A stretch of 64,000 nt of DNA from NCBI GenBank assembly GCA_035610835.1, contig CM069457.1, positions 41,457,319 through 41,521,318 on the forward strand, read 5' to 3'. The notes under the pieces were generated by a model, which worked only from the letters and a program-made list of their open reading frames with translations, was not told where the DNA came from and searched no databases. This DNA is from Ophiura sarsii (taxonomy: Eukaryota; Echinodermata; Ophiuroidea; Amphilepidida; Ophiuridae). Made by a program: the position numbers and the translations under genes. Shown here piece by piece: positions 45,484-57,447 of this stretch (the stretch's first letter is position 1; every line of letters begins with the position of its first letter).

Positions 45484-45872
45484 ACACACACACTCGCTAC
45501 GCTACTGCCATTTCTTTTTCAAACATGCCGCGGGAAAATGTTGGAGATATTCATGTCATAAGAAAGCTGTGCTGATTGCAGAACTGTTTCGATCATTTTT
45601 CTATGATAACTACAAAAAAGTTATGATTGAATGATGATTGTGATGTCATCAAAAGCTACAAGAAATCATGAAAACATGCCAAAAAGATAGATAATTCAAT
45701 ATAATAACATTATAAGATAAATAATAAAAGTGACTTAAGTAAGTTTTTGAAGGTGAAATTTCATGAAAGATGATGACACAAAGTACTGGAAACTAATTTT
45801 CTTTAAAAAAAAATCAAATACAAAAAAAAAACAGTTTTATTTTTTATGTCTTAAGTATGATTGTTTAAGAAT
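44625..45872. other. 3' region of the receptor gene
   Basis: Likely 3' UTR and downstream DNA. Candidate poly(A) signals AATAAA occur near 45390, 45723 and 45878; none can be assigned without transcripts. A poly-C run of about 30 lies at 45454-45483. Confidence 0.45.
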
Positions 45873-46051
45873 GAGAATAAAGATATTGTTTTAGACCGTG
45901 CACGTGTTATATTAAATATAGCCTAACATAAATGCGTTTGGTATTATTATTTGCCTGCGGCGTCGTTGTTCTCCTTAAAATAAAACTATCGTCCGCATTT
46001 ATGTCAGACAACATAACACGGGTACGGTCTAAAAACAATACCTTTATTCTC
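45873..46051. mobile_element. MITE-like inverted repeat (179 bp)
   Basis: GAGAATAAAGATATTGTTTT at the left and the complement ending CTTTATTCTC at the right pair over about 65 bp, including TTTAGACCGT and ACATAAATGCG blocks. No ORF. Confidence 0.75.
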
Positions 46052-46263
46052 TAATTCTGGGTGTACTTATAATGCATACATAATTAACATTAAATATTTG
46101 TGATACGCCATTCCCAGGAGGAGGGTCCAATAATCATGTATACTCAGAAAATCACATTAGATAGGGTATTATGCAACTATTGCACATGGCATATAAATAC
46201 AATTGTTTTCGATTTATGTTTGATATTGGGTAGAATTAAGGCCACAACTGCGATTTTAATACG

Positions 46264-46735
46264 TCAGACTCCAGGGTAATCACTATAATACTCATGGTAC
46301 CGGAACAAGATATTTGACTGCATCCAGCGTACACTCTCAGCGTACAGATCCTCAAACGTATACTTAATAGTTTGTTTCACGTTCACGAGACTGTGAGAGC
46401 ATGTAGCCCCGGTGTATTGAGCAAGAATGCTATCTTCCTGGGATAGTATCTTTGGGCGCAAAATTGTGTGAGTTTCAACCGTATACACTGTGTAATTCTT
46501 TTCTAAAGACAGCTCGTATCCAGTTTCTTGGCATCATCGCGTGTGTTGGCGTTATGAATGTGAGCGATGCGGACTTTATATTTAACCATGAATACCGTAA
46601 GTAGTACATTGTATTATCAGGGAGTTTAATAATAGTAATGGTATTGTATGGGAAGATTGGCTTCAAATTCGAATCAGACAAAGAAGATCTGACATACATA
46701 ATCAACAGATCGGGCTTCAATTTGATATAGGCCCC
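46264..46735 (-). pseudogene. unrecognised coding-like sequence with frame break
   Basis: On the minus strand an acceptor-like TTATTATTATTAG leads into GAYIKLKPDLLIMYVRSSLS, IFPYNTITIIKLPDN, MPRNWIRAVFRKELH (about 46735-46495). The frame then stops, while the overlapping frame continues VYTVETHTILRPKILSQ, TIKYTFEDLYAESVRWM and ILFRYHEYYSDYPGV to a stop at 46264. Composition is protein-like in both pieces and they meet at the same residues, so one base gained or lost near 46490 is the simple explanation. I do not recognise the family. It may be a last exon with an assembly error or a broken copy. Confidence 0.38.
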
Positions 46736-48412
46736 TAATAATAATATAAATAAGCTTAGGTTTTAATTTAAAATTTGGTAACAATTTGTATGACAATTTG
46801 CAAACATTGCAAATGCAAGTCCAATGAATGCCAATACTATACTAGCCTAGTACAGGAAACCCATACGTTGGTGTTTTTTTTTCTTCTTCCCATAGTATGG
46901 GGACAGATAGTGAAACATGCAAAATACCCTATTTTTTATGATGAATAATACCAACTGATGACAAATATGAAATATCCCTTAAAGTATGATTTGTTGTACT
47001 AATACTAGCCTGCCCTAGGGGATGACAATGTAATGATAGGGCCTAGTACTTACTAAGTTTATATTTGGCTGTAGTGATGTATGTAAGCATGTATAGGTCG
47101 GGGCGGACCTACGTCATGCCGGTGAAAATAATCAAATGCCGGTGAAAACAACTTGCGCAGAATTAAGGCAACCGCACATTGCGACTTCTGCGAATCAAGT
47201 GTTGAGTGCGTGCATCACTAGTTGCCAAGTAAATTTGCTAAAAATAACTCAAGTCCGCCCTTGCCTTATGATACTTACTACTAGTACATGTATTCTACCA
47301 ATTGCATTACATAACGTGCACGCCTACATGTACTCCAGGCGTTGGCGTCCGGGCATGTAACGGAACTGCGTCATTTACTGATTGAAGTACATGTACGTAC
47401 CTTTCTTTAAGATATAACGCGAACGTAAATATTGCACCTGTGAAATTACGTCACTGTCTAGAGGAATGAAATATCGGACGGATATATTGGTAGGCGTACC
47501 ATGGGTCATCAAAATACAGGGTGATTACAACAAACAACTTGCAATATTGAAAAGAAGCCATCATATTTTCAAAAACATGTAGAAATTTTGAACTTTTCAA
47601 ACATGGTAAGAAAAACAGACTCATCATATAATTTTGGATCAATCTATTCTGAATAATTATTAAGACGATTTCTAACAAACATACAATAATGCTGTGTTTG
47701 TTAAGGTATGCGAGAATAAACTACACTTAGTGCGAATTCAATGTTTTCGAATAAGTTTGTTGTTCATTTAAATGTAATCATGAATTAAACCTTGCAATCT
47801 AAAATGAGCAGGGGAAACGTGTTTTGTGTGTGTTTGAAGGCCTTTCAGTGTATTAATGAACGTTCAAAGTATAGACAAATATGGTGTTCTAAGTATATGT
47901 AGAACCCGCCAAGATTTTGGCATAATACATGTATCAATAAATAGTGTCGATATGTATTATTTCGCGGGTCAAAGAACGAAGAAAAAAAAGCCAATTGTTC
48001 CCAATTTTGTGGAACAGCCTATAACCATGATAACTTTATGTTTTTAAGACGATTTCTGTAATAGAAAGTATCAGTGTTCAGAATACAAAGAAAAAACCGA
48101 TTAGTGATTGATACGATTTGGTCAAGAAATGAACACAATCATTTTTTCGACCAGAAATTGTACCCGGGACCTACCGATCCCTTAAAACGTTTCAGAAACT
48201 GTGCGCTTAGAGTTTCTCTTTTTAATTATTGTCATTTTACGAGAGGAAAGCTAGTTTACAGATGTGTCATATAATTATCGATTATCTCGATATCCGATAA
48301 GTATGATAATAACAGTTTTTAGAATCGTACGTAGGAAAAAACAATAGTTAGTCGAAGAATCACATCCATCCCATGTTATGAATCTCAAAACTAATCAGAT
48401 TTTTTTAACATA
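46736..48412. other. no gene seen
   Basis: AT-rich sequence without supported features. A single TACAGGGTG at 47514 resembles a mariner end but no partner was found. Confidence 0.5.
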
Positions 48413-48566
48413 GGGCTGATATCCAAACTCTCAGCGGTGTTACACCGGTATTACACCGATGTTATACCGGTATTACACCGATATTTGTATAGAATATCGG
48501 TGTAATTACCGGTATAACATCGGTGTAATACCGGTGTAACACCGCTGAGAGTTTGGATATCAGCCC
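48413..48566. repeat. 154-bp near-perfect palindrome
   Basis: Arms of about 73 bases, starting GGGCTGATATCCAAACTCTC, differ by a single indel (CCGGTATTAC versus CCGGTAATTAC). The arms themselves are made of ACACCGGTATTACACCGATG units. The loop is about seven bases. It could be a MITE, but no target duplication is clear. Confidence 0.9.
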
Positions 48567-48630
48567 TTAAACGAATGACTTCAAATGGTATCAACATTTT
48601 TTGAACAATGTATGAATTTGTTGAGCATAT

Positions 48631-49010
48631 AGGGAAAGTGTACTTTAGTCCCAGATACTGGCATACCAGTATCGTGCAATACTGGAACATAGAAGTTGCC
48701 AGTATCGCTCGATACTGGTACGATTTTACTGTTCCAGTATCGGTCGATACTGGAACAGTAAAACCAAATTGTGTTCATGTTTCGGGCGATACTGGTACAC
48801 ATGCTACCAGTGTAATTTGTCCCAGCATTGAACAATATTGTTACATAATTGTGTTCCAGTATCGCCCGATACTGGAACATTTGATATATCTCAGTATCGG
48901 ACGATACTGGAACACCGACTTTGTACCAGTATCGACCGATTCTGGGTGTTCCAGTATCGGACGATACTAGTACAGTCCAGAATCTGGGACCTAAAGTACA
49001 CTTTTTCCCT
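48631..49010. mobile_element. palindrome-array element, compact copy (380 bp)
   Basis: Ends AGGGAAAGTGTACTTTAG and CTAAAGTACACTTTTTCCCT are inverted repeats. GCATAT flanks both sides (48625-48630, 49011-49016). The interior is an array of about eight 20-bp palindromes CCAGTATCGnnCGATACTGG separated by 10-45 bases; the central two bases vary (CT, GT, CC, GA, AC). It encodes nothing. Confidence 0.82.
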
Positions 49011-49928
49011 GCATATATGCCAAATATATTTACACCATTCTATGGTTTAATACTCAGATTTATATATGTAAATGAATAATCTATGACGGTACTAGATTCT
49101 AGGTTGTCTATTGAACAAAAACCTTTGGAAATTTAACGTCAATGACATGTATAACTGACTTGGTCTTATAACCCTAGGTGTAGGTCATCACTTTTTAAAA
49201 GTTCTATATAAACAAGATTACATTATCGTTTTGATAAATCTTTGTTGTGTATGATAAACGGGATATGTATAGGTACGTAATTATCGTTACATTAAGATGA
49301 AGTAGTATGAGATGTATAGGGACTTATTAAATTACCGGTTTGAACAACATTTGGCATGTACACAGAGAAAGCGATATTAAAACTGAAATTGGAATAAATG
49401 TATGGATTTAGACTCAAGTAATAAATACGCTCACAATTACAAATATATATTATGATAGTTCCAAATTAATCATATCAAATTACAACATTATTAGTTAATT
49501 TCCATCTTAAATTTCACGTATTGTTCACGAAGGTAGATTAATAGTTAATAACGCTACACCGAGATACGAATGAGACAAAGTGCCATTTTAATTTTCTTAC
49601 TTAATTGTTGCTACTACATGTAGTACGTAACGTTAATCAATAATCTACCTATTTCTATATCGAGGCTGAGTGGAGAAGAACCCAACTCTAAAATAAAAAA
49701 CTAAAAATCTTTGTTTTGTTTTTGGGCAAATAGCTATGTTAGTATGCAGCTAATCTTCATATGTACTATATCAAACTAAAGAAAAGAAATTGTGTTACAA
49801 TTTTATTATTCAATATGTATTTGGAGCTATGAGCATACTAGTATTATTTACCTGGTACATTACCTTTTGGGCCCTGTATACGATGGATTCGCCTCCGTCC
49901 TGCTTTGTTACACGTGTGATGGCTGATA

Positions 49929-50524
49929 CAGGGTGTCTCAGAATGATCCATACCGAGGTAATACGATTTTTCGAAATTGTCCAAACTGTTTTCATATATA
50001 TCTTGCGCAAACGCCCAGCTTTCTTAGGAATTTTAGATTTTGAAAATCGGACATTTCTGATGGAAAATACATACTTTTTTGATAGTAGATTTCAAGTTTT
50101 TGTCGAATTGACCCATTATGAGAATCTATAAAGTCACTATTCTACATTAAATTATTTCTGAAATGTTATTCGCATTATTATTGCACCCTCTTCTTATTTT
50201 AATTAGTTTTTTGATAACAATTGATTGTTGTGTGCATATAAAACAAAGCTTTGATTTAATATATTGCAGGATTTGTTAAGCATGAGTGGTTTTAACCTTT
50301 CTTTTTTGGCGGGAGTTTTAAATATAACTTATGAGGTGTGGGGTTCATTGTTTGAAATGCTGGTAGTGTTAGAGAGAAAAGCTGTGAATATGAATATGTG
50401 AGCCAAAATATGAAAATACGATTTTCATCGATTTTCTATTATGTCTTGCCATCATATCGCAAGTGTTTTAATTTATTTTAAATATATTTTTGAAACCCGG
50501 TATAGATCATTGTGAGACACCCTG
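49929..50524. mobile_element. Tc1/mariner-like non-autonomous element (596 bp)
   Basis: Ends CAGGGTGTCTCAGAATGATC and the complement GATCATTGTGAGACACCCTG, bordered by TA on both sides (49927-49928, 50525-50526). The ORF across the left end is not a transposase. Confidence 0.83.
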
Positions 50525-52365
50525 TACATGGGGGTAGCACAGTCTTATATTTGTTCTTCTATATTGATACTAGGCTACACGGTGAATATGACATCTATTA
50601 GTTTGTAAAACTATAACCAATTTGATGCACAAATGGAGGGCAACTTGATTTGAAAATTCATATTACACATTTACAGTGCAACACTGTCATTAGAAGTGCA
50701 TTATATAACACGAAATTATGTAAAGAACGTGATACAATTCCATTCCCTACCATACTTGGGAAACTTATTTTAAATAATGATGAAACATTGGTTTAAGTAT
50801 AAAATGTAAAAAGATGAATCCAACGGAACCAGGAACAAAACACACCAAGGATCAGAAAACTGATACAAGAGGATATCTCAAAAATGTAAAAATGCAAAGA
50901 GTAAAAGCAAGATATTCCACAGGGTGTGGGGAACAGGCAATGACTAGTGGCGTAGCCCCCCAATATTGACGCCGTGTCGGTTGAGGTTGGCACTGTCGGT
51001 TAATTTGACCAAAGGAATCATGGAATTATGATGGTCAGAAGAACACAGATGAAAAGATTTCGCGCGCTACGCGCGCATATGTCTTCTGAAAATGCAATAT
51101 TCTTTGGTACACGCTTGTTTAGAGCCAAACTGTATCTGGTGCTAAAAATAGTTGTAAAGTCGAAGTTTTTCGCGCGCTGCGCGCGCATTTCTTTACTTAA
51201 AAAAATCTTGTCGGTTCATTTTCATTTCTCGCCCCACCAATATGAATAACTTAGCTACGCCACTGGAAATGACGATGGAAAATAACGCGATAAAAACATA
51301 AATAACAAAGAAACAATAACTTGGATGTCTAATAGTCAACATATATTACTGGCATTGTGCTATAATTACAGTGGTGGACTTCTTTAGTTCATTATCTTCT
51401 TTATAGTTCTTCACACTTTTGTTTTTATATTTTTTCCCTGATGAAGGGTAGTATATCCACTTGAAACGTCGATCTTTATTGTTACGTTATATTTTTTTTT
51501 GCTTGTCCCAGTGCATTTCCGTGTGTTATTGGTTTTTTTGTTATTTATCTTTTTATCGCGTTATTCTCCCTCGTCATTGCCTACTTCCCCACACCACATT
51601 TGTTTAAGTTTAATATAATTATAGTGTATATGTAATAAATGCAGTAAATAAAAGATGGGTTGTTTTGTAAAAAAAAATGGTATTACTCCCTGAACGTGGA
51701 TATGGCCTGTGTCTTGTAAAATATACTTTGAAGATCATTTGCAATGAGACGGACGTAATTTAATAACGATTTTTGTTGTTTGTCACACCATAAATAATCA
51801 ATGATGACATGCAGTAATCAAATCTTACAGAAGTTTACTAATTTGACTGGGAATAACGTCATATTTAGATTTACGGATTAAAGATAGGATTAGGGTTGGG
51901 TAAGGATTAGGATCATGGTTTTGATTACGGGTAGAGATAGGACAAGGGTTAGAGTTAGTGGGGAGGCGTCCAAACAAATCAGCAATGCTTTGCCAATATA
52001 TGAATCGGGAAATTCTCGGCAATTTTCAGGACGATTTCTGCAAGTTAAGTTGTTCAGAGTTTCTTTAGATGCCATCTAAGCTCATGCCACACACAACTGA
52101 TCGTCAAGAAAATTGCTGATTTAACTTTTCCGAATTTTAGTCAAGGTTCAGTCGCACAGAAGACAGCTCCCGACCCAACCTCTTCCCAACTACATAACAC
52201 CACAATTTTTTCAAAATCGGCTGAAATCTTGTTCAAACTTGCACAATTTACATTTTGGATCCCGACCAGGGATGATCAGGGATGATGAGTATGCGATATT
52301 CCCCGCCTTCAACAAGACAAGAGATGCTGAATCGCCTACCAGTAGGCGACAGCCAGTAGCGTAGC
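50525..52365. other. no gene seen
   Basis: Non-coding. Two near-identical GC-rich palindromic patches, TTCGCGCGCTACGCGCGCAT (51058) and TTCGCGCGCTGCGCGCGCAT (51168), lie 110 bases apart and may belong to one repeat. Confidence 0.5.
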
Positions 52366-52795
52366 CAGCGGGGGGGGGGGGGGGGGGCGGACATCTAAAA
52401 TGGAGACTGCGAAGCAGAAAAATGGGGACGAGAAGAAGGGGAGAAAAGAGAGAAAGAAGGGGGAAGGCGAGGGAGAAAGAGGGAGGAGAGGGAGAAAGAG
52501 AAGGGAAAGGGGAAGGAGCGGGAGAAAGAGAAGGGAAAGGGGAAGGAGAAGGGAAAGAGAAGAGAAATGGGGACGAGAAATTGTTCATGTAGTATATTTA
52601 CTGCGCGATTTTTTTTGGACCGTGCGATTTTTTTTTGAACTGTGCGCAATTTTTTGCTAAAATGGGGACGGAGAAGCTAAAAAATGGGGACGAGAAATTT
52701 TGACTGTGCGATTTTTTTTTGACTGTGCGATTTTTTTTGGATTGTGCGAAATTTGTTGACACCTCCCCCCCCCCCCCCCCCCCCCCCCCCCAACA
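52366..52795. repeat. low-complexity block: G-run, purine tract, C-run
   Basis: A run of about 17 G at 52371-52387 is followed by a purine-only-like tract (52415-52575, units such as GGGAGAAAGAGAAGGGAAAG) and AAAATGGGGACGAGAA / GTGCGATTTTTTTT repeats. It ends with about 25 C at 52766-52790. Confidence 0.85.
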
Positions 52796-53189
52796 TGCCT
52801 AGAATTGGTTCAGTAATCCTTGAGATGGACCTTGAAAGTTGGGAAAGGTTTCTGAAAAATCTGTTATGTGATGGTAAAAACTAATAGCCACGTGGACAGT
52901 GTTGACCCAATGGCGGCACACTTTGTCAAGTACCGGCCGGGTTTACAATGTATAGTCTCATTAAGATCCGAATAGATTGGCACAAAATGAATTTGAGAAA
53001 AAATATTCTTATAAGAAAAATTAAAGGGGTATGTTCTGATCACCTATTTTTGGCTATGATTTTTTTTCACATCAAGGTATTTTGATATCGGAAATTCTAT
53101 ATTTTCCTCATTATGTTTGTAAAATCTTAGGGCCATACATGATCCATTTCGCTCTTCATGGTCACGGAATTACTAGATTTGACCCAACT

Positions 53190-55137
53190 ATAGGGGGTTT
53201 GGGTAATTGGCGAGTTACCGGATGGGTGAGTTACGGAGAGTTATCGACAAGGGCGAAAGGCGAGTTAGCGAATGGGCGAGTTACGGCGAGTTGTTGACAA
53301 GGGCGAAAGGCGAGTTAGCGGATGGATGAGTTACGGCGAGTTATAGACAAGGGCGAAAGGCGAGTTATTGACAAGGGCGAAAGGCGAGTTATTGACAAGG
53401 GCAAAAGGCGAGTTGTTGACAGGGGCGTAAGGCGAGTTGTTGACAAGGGTAAAAAGCGAGTTGTTGGCAAGTTGTTAAGTAAGAGATTTTCCAAATGTTG
53501 AGGTGGTTGAGCATGGGCAAGTTTGAACATTATGGGTAACTTCAAAACTAATGAGAGAAACTGGCATTTTCATATTTGTAGTCGTCCATTATTTGATACT
53601 GACATTACTTATATAATCTGATTAATTTGAACAGGTAAGATGCATTATACACAGCACATGGACTTGTTCACGCAAGATGCTATTTCATACTTTGTGCATT
53701 CAATTAATTGGATTATACTCAAAATATAGACCCGCCCATCCATTATTCCGGCAACAAAAACACTCTTTCCATCTTTTATTCACTAAATATTTTTAAAAAA
53801 CACACAGTCACAAAAGCACACAAACTCCAAGTTTTATCAATTTGGTTAAAAAAAGATTAATCTTTAGATACCGGTATTGTTTATTTGCATATTTAAAATT
53901 AATAAAAAAATATATAAATTATGTGAAGTAATCTACTAAATCTACTTCTAACAATGTTTCGATCACAAAATGCACAAGAACAACCAAGAAGAACCATGGG
54001 TCACAATTTATACACCCATACTTTCCAAGATTGAATTGAATTTGTTAACCAAATAATCGCCGCGTAACGACGGGATTCGACCCCGAACCCTCCGATCACC
54101 GCGCCGCGTCCCTAACCACTCGGCTAACCTGCCAACGCTCACCCAGACAGCGATTTCGTACACACATATCAGCTTGGTTGATGACAACATCGAATCGAAT
54201 GCTGTAGCATGCGCGTGGACATTGTTTTTTTGCTGTAGTGAATCGTAGTGTAGGAAGGTTAGGGTTTTAAAGAACATTAAAGTGTATTAAAATCAAATTG
54301 TATAGTATTTTTCTTCACTAAATGTGTCTATAGCCAAAAAAGAAAAAGAGAAAAAAAAAGGTAATTTACCTACTGACCCACTTTTTCAACTCTTGTTTGG
54401 GCAAACAAACTTCTTTGTTATGCCTTGTGCAACTCAAACTTTGACTATTTTAAGAATGATCCTTCATGTATTATATATCAAATCATATTGAAAATCGGGC
54501 CAGCAATCGGAACACCTTCATTTATATCATATAATTATACAAAAATTCAATTTTGGTTAAGTATGGGTCCTTTCACAACCAATATTTTCAGGGCGTTTGT
54601 TTATGTATAAATGAAGATAACAATAATGTACAACTTGATTATGACTTTTTGATATGTTAAATTTAAAACTTAAAACTTGATTATGATGAAAAATTGAAAG
54701 TGCTCGTTTTGATAAAATACAATTCACTCAACTCTTCATGTTATGTCCGCTTGCATTCAAACTCAACCCCTCCTAAGCGCTGTTTGTCTTTTTGAAGATT
54801 CTTCTTGTTTGCATATTTGACACATATGACAATTTTAAGTATAAAGACAGCAAGATTTGTTTGTTCAAAGGGTCTCCAAAATGTAGATTGGTATGTAGAA
54901 ATGTGTTACCCTAGTTCAAGTAGACCAGTGTTCATCATGAGAGAACATTTTCAATGTCATTTTACCCAAATTACCCAAACCTACATTTTCAATGTCATTT
55001 TCAGTCATCCAAGGTTAACCCAGATGGTTGGATTTTCATGAAACTTTCATGGCCTTTCGCCCTTGTCAATAACTCGCCTTTCGCCCTTGTCAACAACTCG
55101 CCCATCCGGTAACTCGCCATTTATCCATCCCCACTAT
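53190..55137. mobile_element. inverted-repeat element with GGCGAGTT minisatellite
   Basis: The left side has CTATAGGGGGTTTGGG and TGGCGAGTTACCGGATGGG, then about ten copies of a 24-27-bp unit with GACAAGGGCGAAAGGCGAGTT (53204-53467). The right side (55053-55137) is the reverse complement with two units and CCACTATA. No transposase between them. Confidence 0.6.
54063..54133 (-). repeat. tRNA-derived sequence (SINE head or tRNA relic)
   Basis: On the minus strand GGCAGGTTAGCCGAGTGGTTAG resembles a tRNA 5' end with A box, and GGGTCGAATCCC 45 bases later resembles the T arm and B box. The 3' strand does not pair with the 5' GGCAGGT, so it is not a working tRNA. Confidence 0.45.
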
Positions 55138-55445
55138 AGGTTCTCTTGATATAGCTATGTTTTTCCTTTCTCGGGTTTGTTGTTTAGGTGCTAACCAGAC
55201 CTCCAAATGTGTTTCCATTTATTTATATTTTGACGTTGTTATCTACAGAAAATCCATTTTTAGTATCAAATTTCACTAAAAAGGCCGATTTTATTTATTT
55301 TTTGACCAAAAGGAGAAGTAAAAAATAAATCAGTTTTTGGTAAAAAATGCCGAAATTCCACCAAAATCATCTTAAGATACTTAAGATACCGTTTCTTATT
55401 TGTTCATAAATATTTCTAAAATGTTTGACCAGAGGTAAAACCTTT

Positions 55446-57447
55446 TGGAAAAAGAGAAATTTAAGTCCAAGATTCTGGAATGTACTAATGTAGTATCGTC
55501 CGATACTGGAACACCCAATAGGGTGCACTACACTAAATGGAGTATCCCCTACCCTTAAGGACGGTGTTTAAAACTAAAATCGGAAAGTATGCATCACAAA
55601 ATCCTCTATTAAAAAGACTTGACAGTAATACCATTGCGTACATGCCTATGATTTTTTTCTTAATTATGATAAATGGGACATCGCCTACATGCACCCCGAC
55701 TATAAACTGTGAATATCATCTAGGTAAATGTTGAGAGATCTTTCAAATTTGTGCTTTTTAATGGAAACATTGGCGATTACGGCGACATTTCTAAGCTCGT
55801 CAGAGAGCTAGAGGTAGTAAACTCCATGGGCATATTTTGGAAAATCGAGCCGGTTCACCTACCTATTTTTTCACTTTTTGGTGGGGAAATGTGATCATCT
55901 TTAAGAAAAAATGACTCTACGGGGTCCAATTTCGCAATTTAGTGGTCTAAAACAGAGTTTTATATCAGTGTTTTTGTACATATCCCTATGGAGCTCTATT
56001 TAGTGGCGTGACCCCAATATCGTCCGATACTGGTACAAAGTTAGTGTTCCAGTATCGACCGATACTGGCACATATATAAAATGTTACCAATATCGTTCAA
56101 TACTGGGATTAATCCTACTGGTATTACGTGTACCAGTATCGCCCGATACTGGAACAGTGAAATCGTAATCGCCCGATATTGGAACAGTAAAATCGTACCA
56201 GTATCGCTCGCCCGATACAAAAAAAAAAATTAACTTTTTTTTTTTGGGTAGCCTATATAGGAATCTTTTCTTAGAAAAAAAAAGAAGAAAAAAAAGCGAA
56301 AAGAAATTATATAATTATATATCAATTATAACTCCCCGCCCTTTTAGTAAAAACAAACAAACTATCTATACATTAAAAACAATAAGAATTTCTTTCAATA
56401 GGATGACTGCTGTCCTGACAAATATTTCTTTAAAAAGGATGGTAGCTGTTCTCACAAAATGTAATATGGCTCTGTTAATTTTGCTATCTTCAGTAGATAG
56501 CAGGATATCAATGCATGACAATTTCCACTCATAAATAATTATAACAACATGGAAATATCATTAAAATGGTCATAAAATGTTCCAAATTATTCAAGGTAAC
56601 TATTCCGGAACATTTTAAGTACATTCAGCACAAAATCAATTTCCTCAAGGGTGCACTATTAAATGGGGTATCCCCTACCCTTAAGGACGGTGTTTAAAAC
56701 TAAAATCGGAAAGTATGCATCACAAAATCCTCAATTAAAAAGACTTGACAGTAATACCATTGCGTACATGCCTATGATTCTTTATTAATTATGATAAATG
56801 GGACATCACCTACATGCACCCCGATTATAAACTGTGAATATAATCTAGGTAAATTTTGAGAGATCTTTCAAATTTGTGCTTTTTAATGGAAACATTGGCG
56901 ACTACGGCGACATTTCCAAGCTCGTCAGATAGGTAGTCAACTCCATGGGCATATTTTGGAAAATCGAGCTGGTTCACCTACCTATTTCTTCATTTTTTGG
57001 TGGGGAAATGTGATCATCTTTAAGAAAAAATGACTCTACGGGGTCCAATTTCGCAATTTAGTGGTCTAATATAGAGTTTTATATCAGTGTTTTTGTACAT
57101 ATCCTATGGAACTCTATTTAGTGGCGTGACCCCAATATCGTCCGATACTGGTACAAAGTTAGTGTTCCAGTATCGACCGATACTGGCACATATATAAAAT
57201 GTTACCAATATCGTTCAATACTGGGATTAATCCTACTGGTATTACGTGTACCAGTATCGCCCGATACTGGAACAGTAAAATCGTAATCGCCCGATATTGG
57301 AACAGTAAAATCGTACCAGTATCGCTCGCCCGATACGTACTGGAACAGTAAAATCGTACCAGTATCGACCGATACTTGCAACTTGTATGTTATAGTATTG
57401 AACGATACTGGTATACTAGGATCTGGGACCTAAAGTACACTTTTTGG
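55446..57447. mobile_element. palindrome-array element, large copy with internal duplication
   Basis: The left end AAAAAGAGAAATTTAAGTCC is a decayed version of the same terminal repeat seen at 48631; the right end is GACCTAAAGTACACTTTTT. Inside, a block of roughly 700 bp at 55513-56219 is repeated at 56649-57339 (spacing about 1.13 kb). Each block ends in an array of CCAGTATCGnnCGATACTGG palindromes (56015-56215 and 57135-57415). The middle 56220-56648 is A-rich and unrelated. No coding sequence. Confidence 0.72.

Noticed and set aside
47514..47540. Mariner-like end TACAGGGTG
   Set aside because: No matching opposite end within reach.
48608..48970. Repetitive ORFs on both strands over the palindrome array
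   Set aside because: Translation of palindromic repeats; both strands look alike because the repeats are palindromic.
48640..48985. Possible CRISPR array
   Set aside because: The repeats are short palindromes with irregular spacing inside an animal transposon-like unit with target duplications; no cas genes and no uniform spacers.
51441..51485. Hammerhead-like CTGATGA ... GAAAC
   Set aside because: The core words are present, but I could not find stems I and III with a cleavage site, so it is probably chance or a decayed repeat.
54063..54133. Functional tRNA gene
   Set aside because: A- and B-box-like parts are present but the acceptor stem does not pair; kept only as a tRNA-derived repeat.
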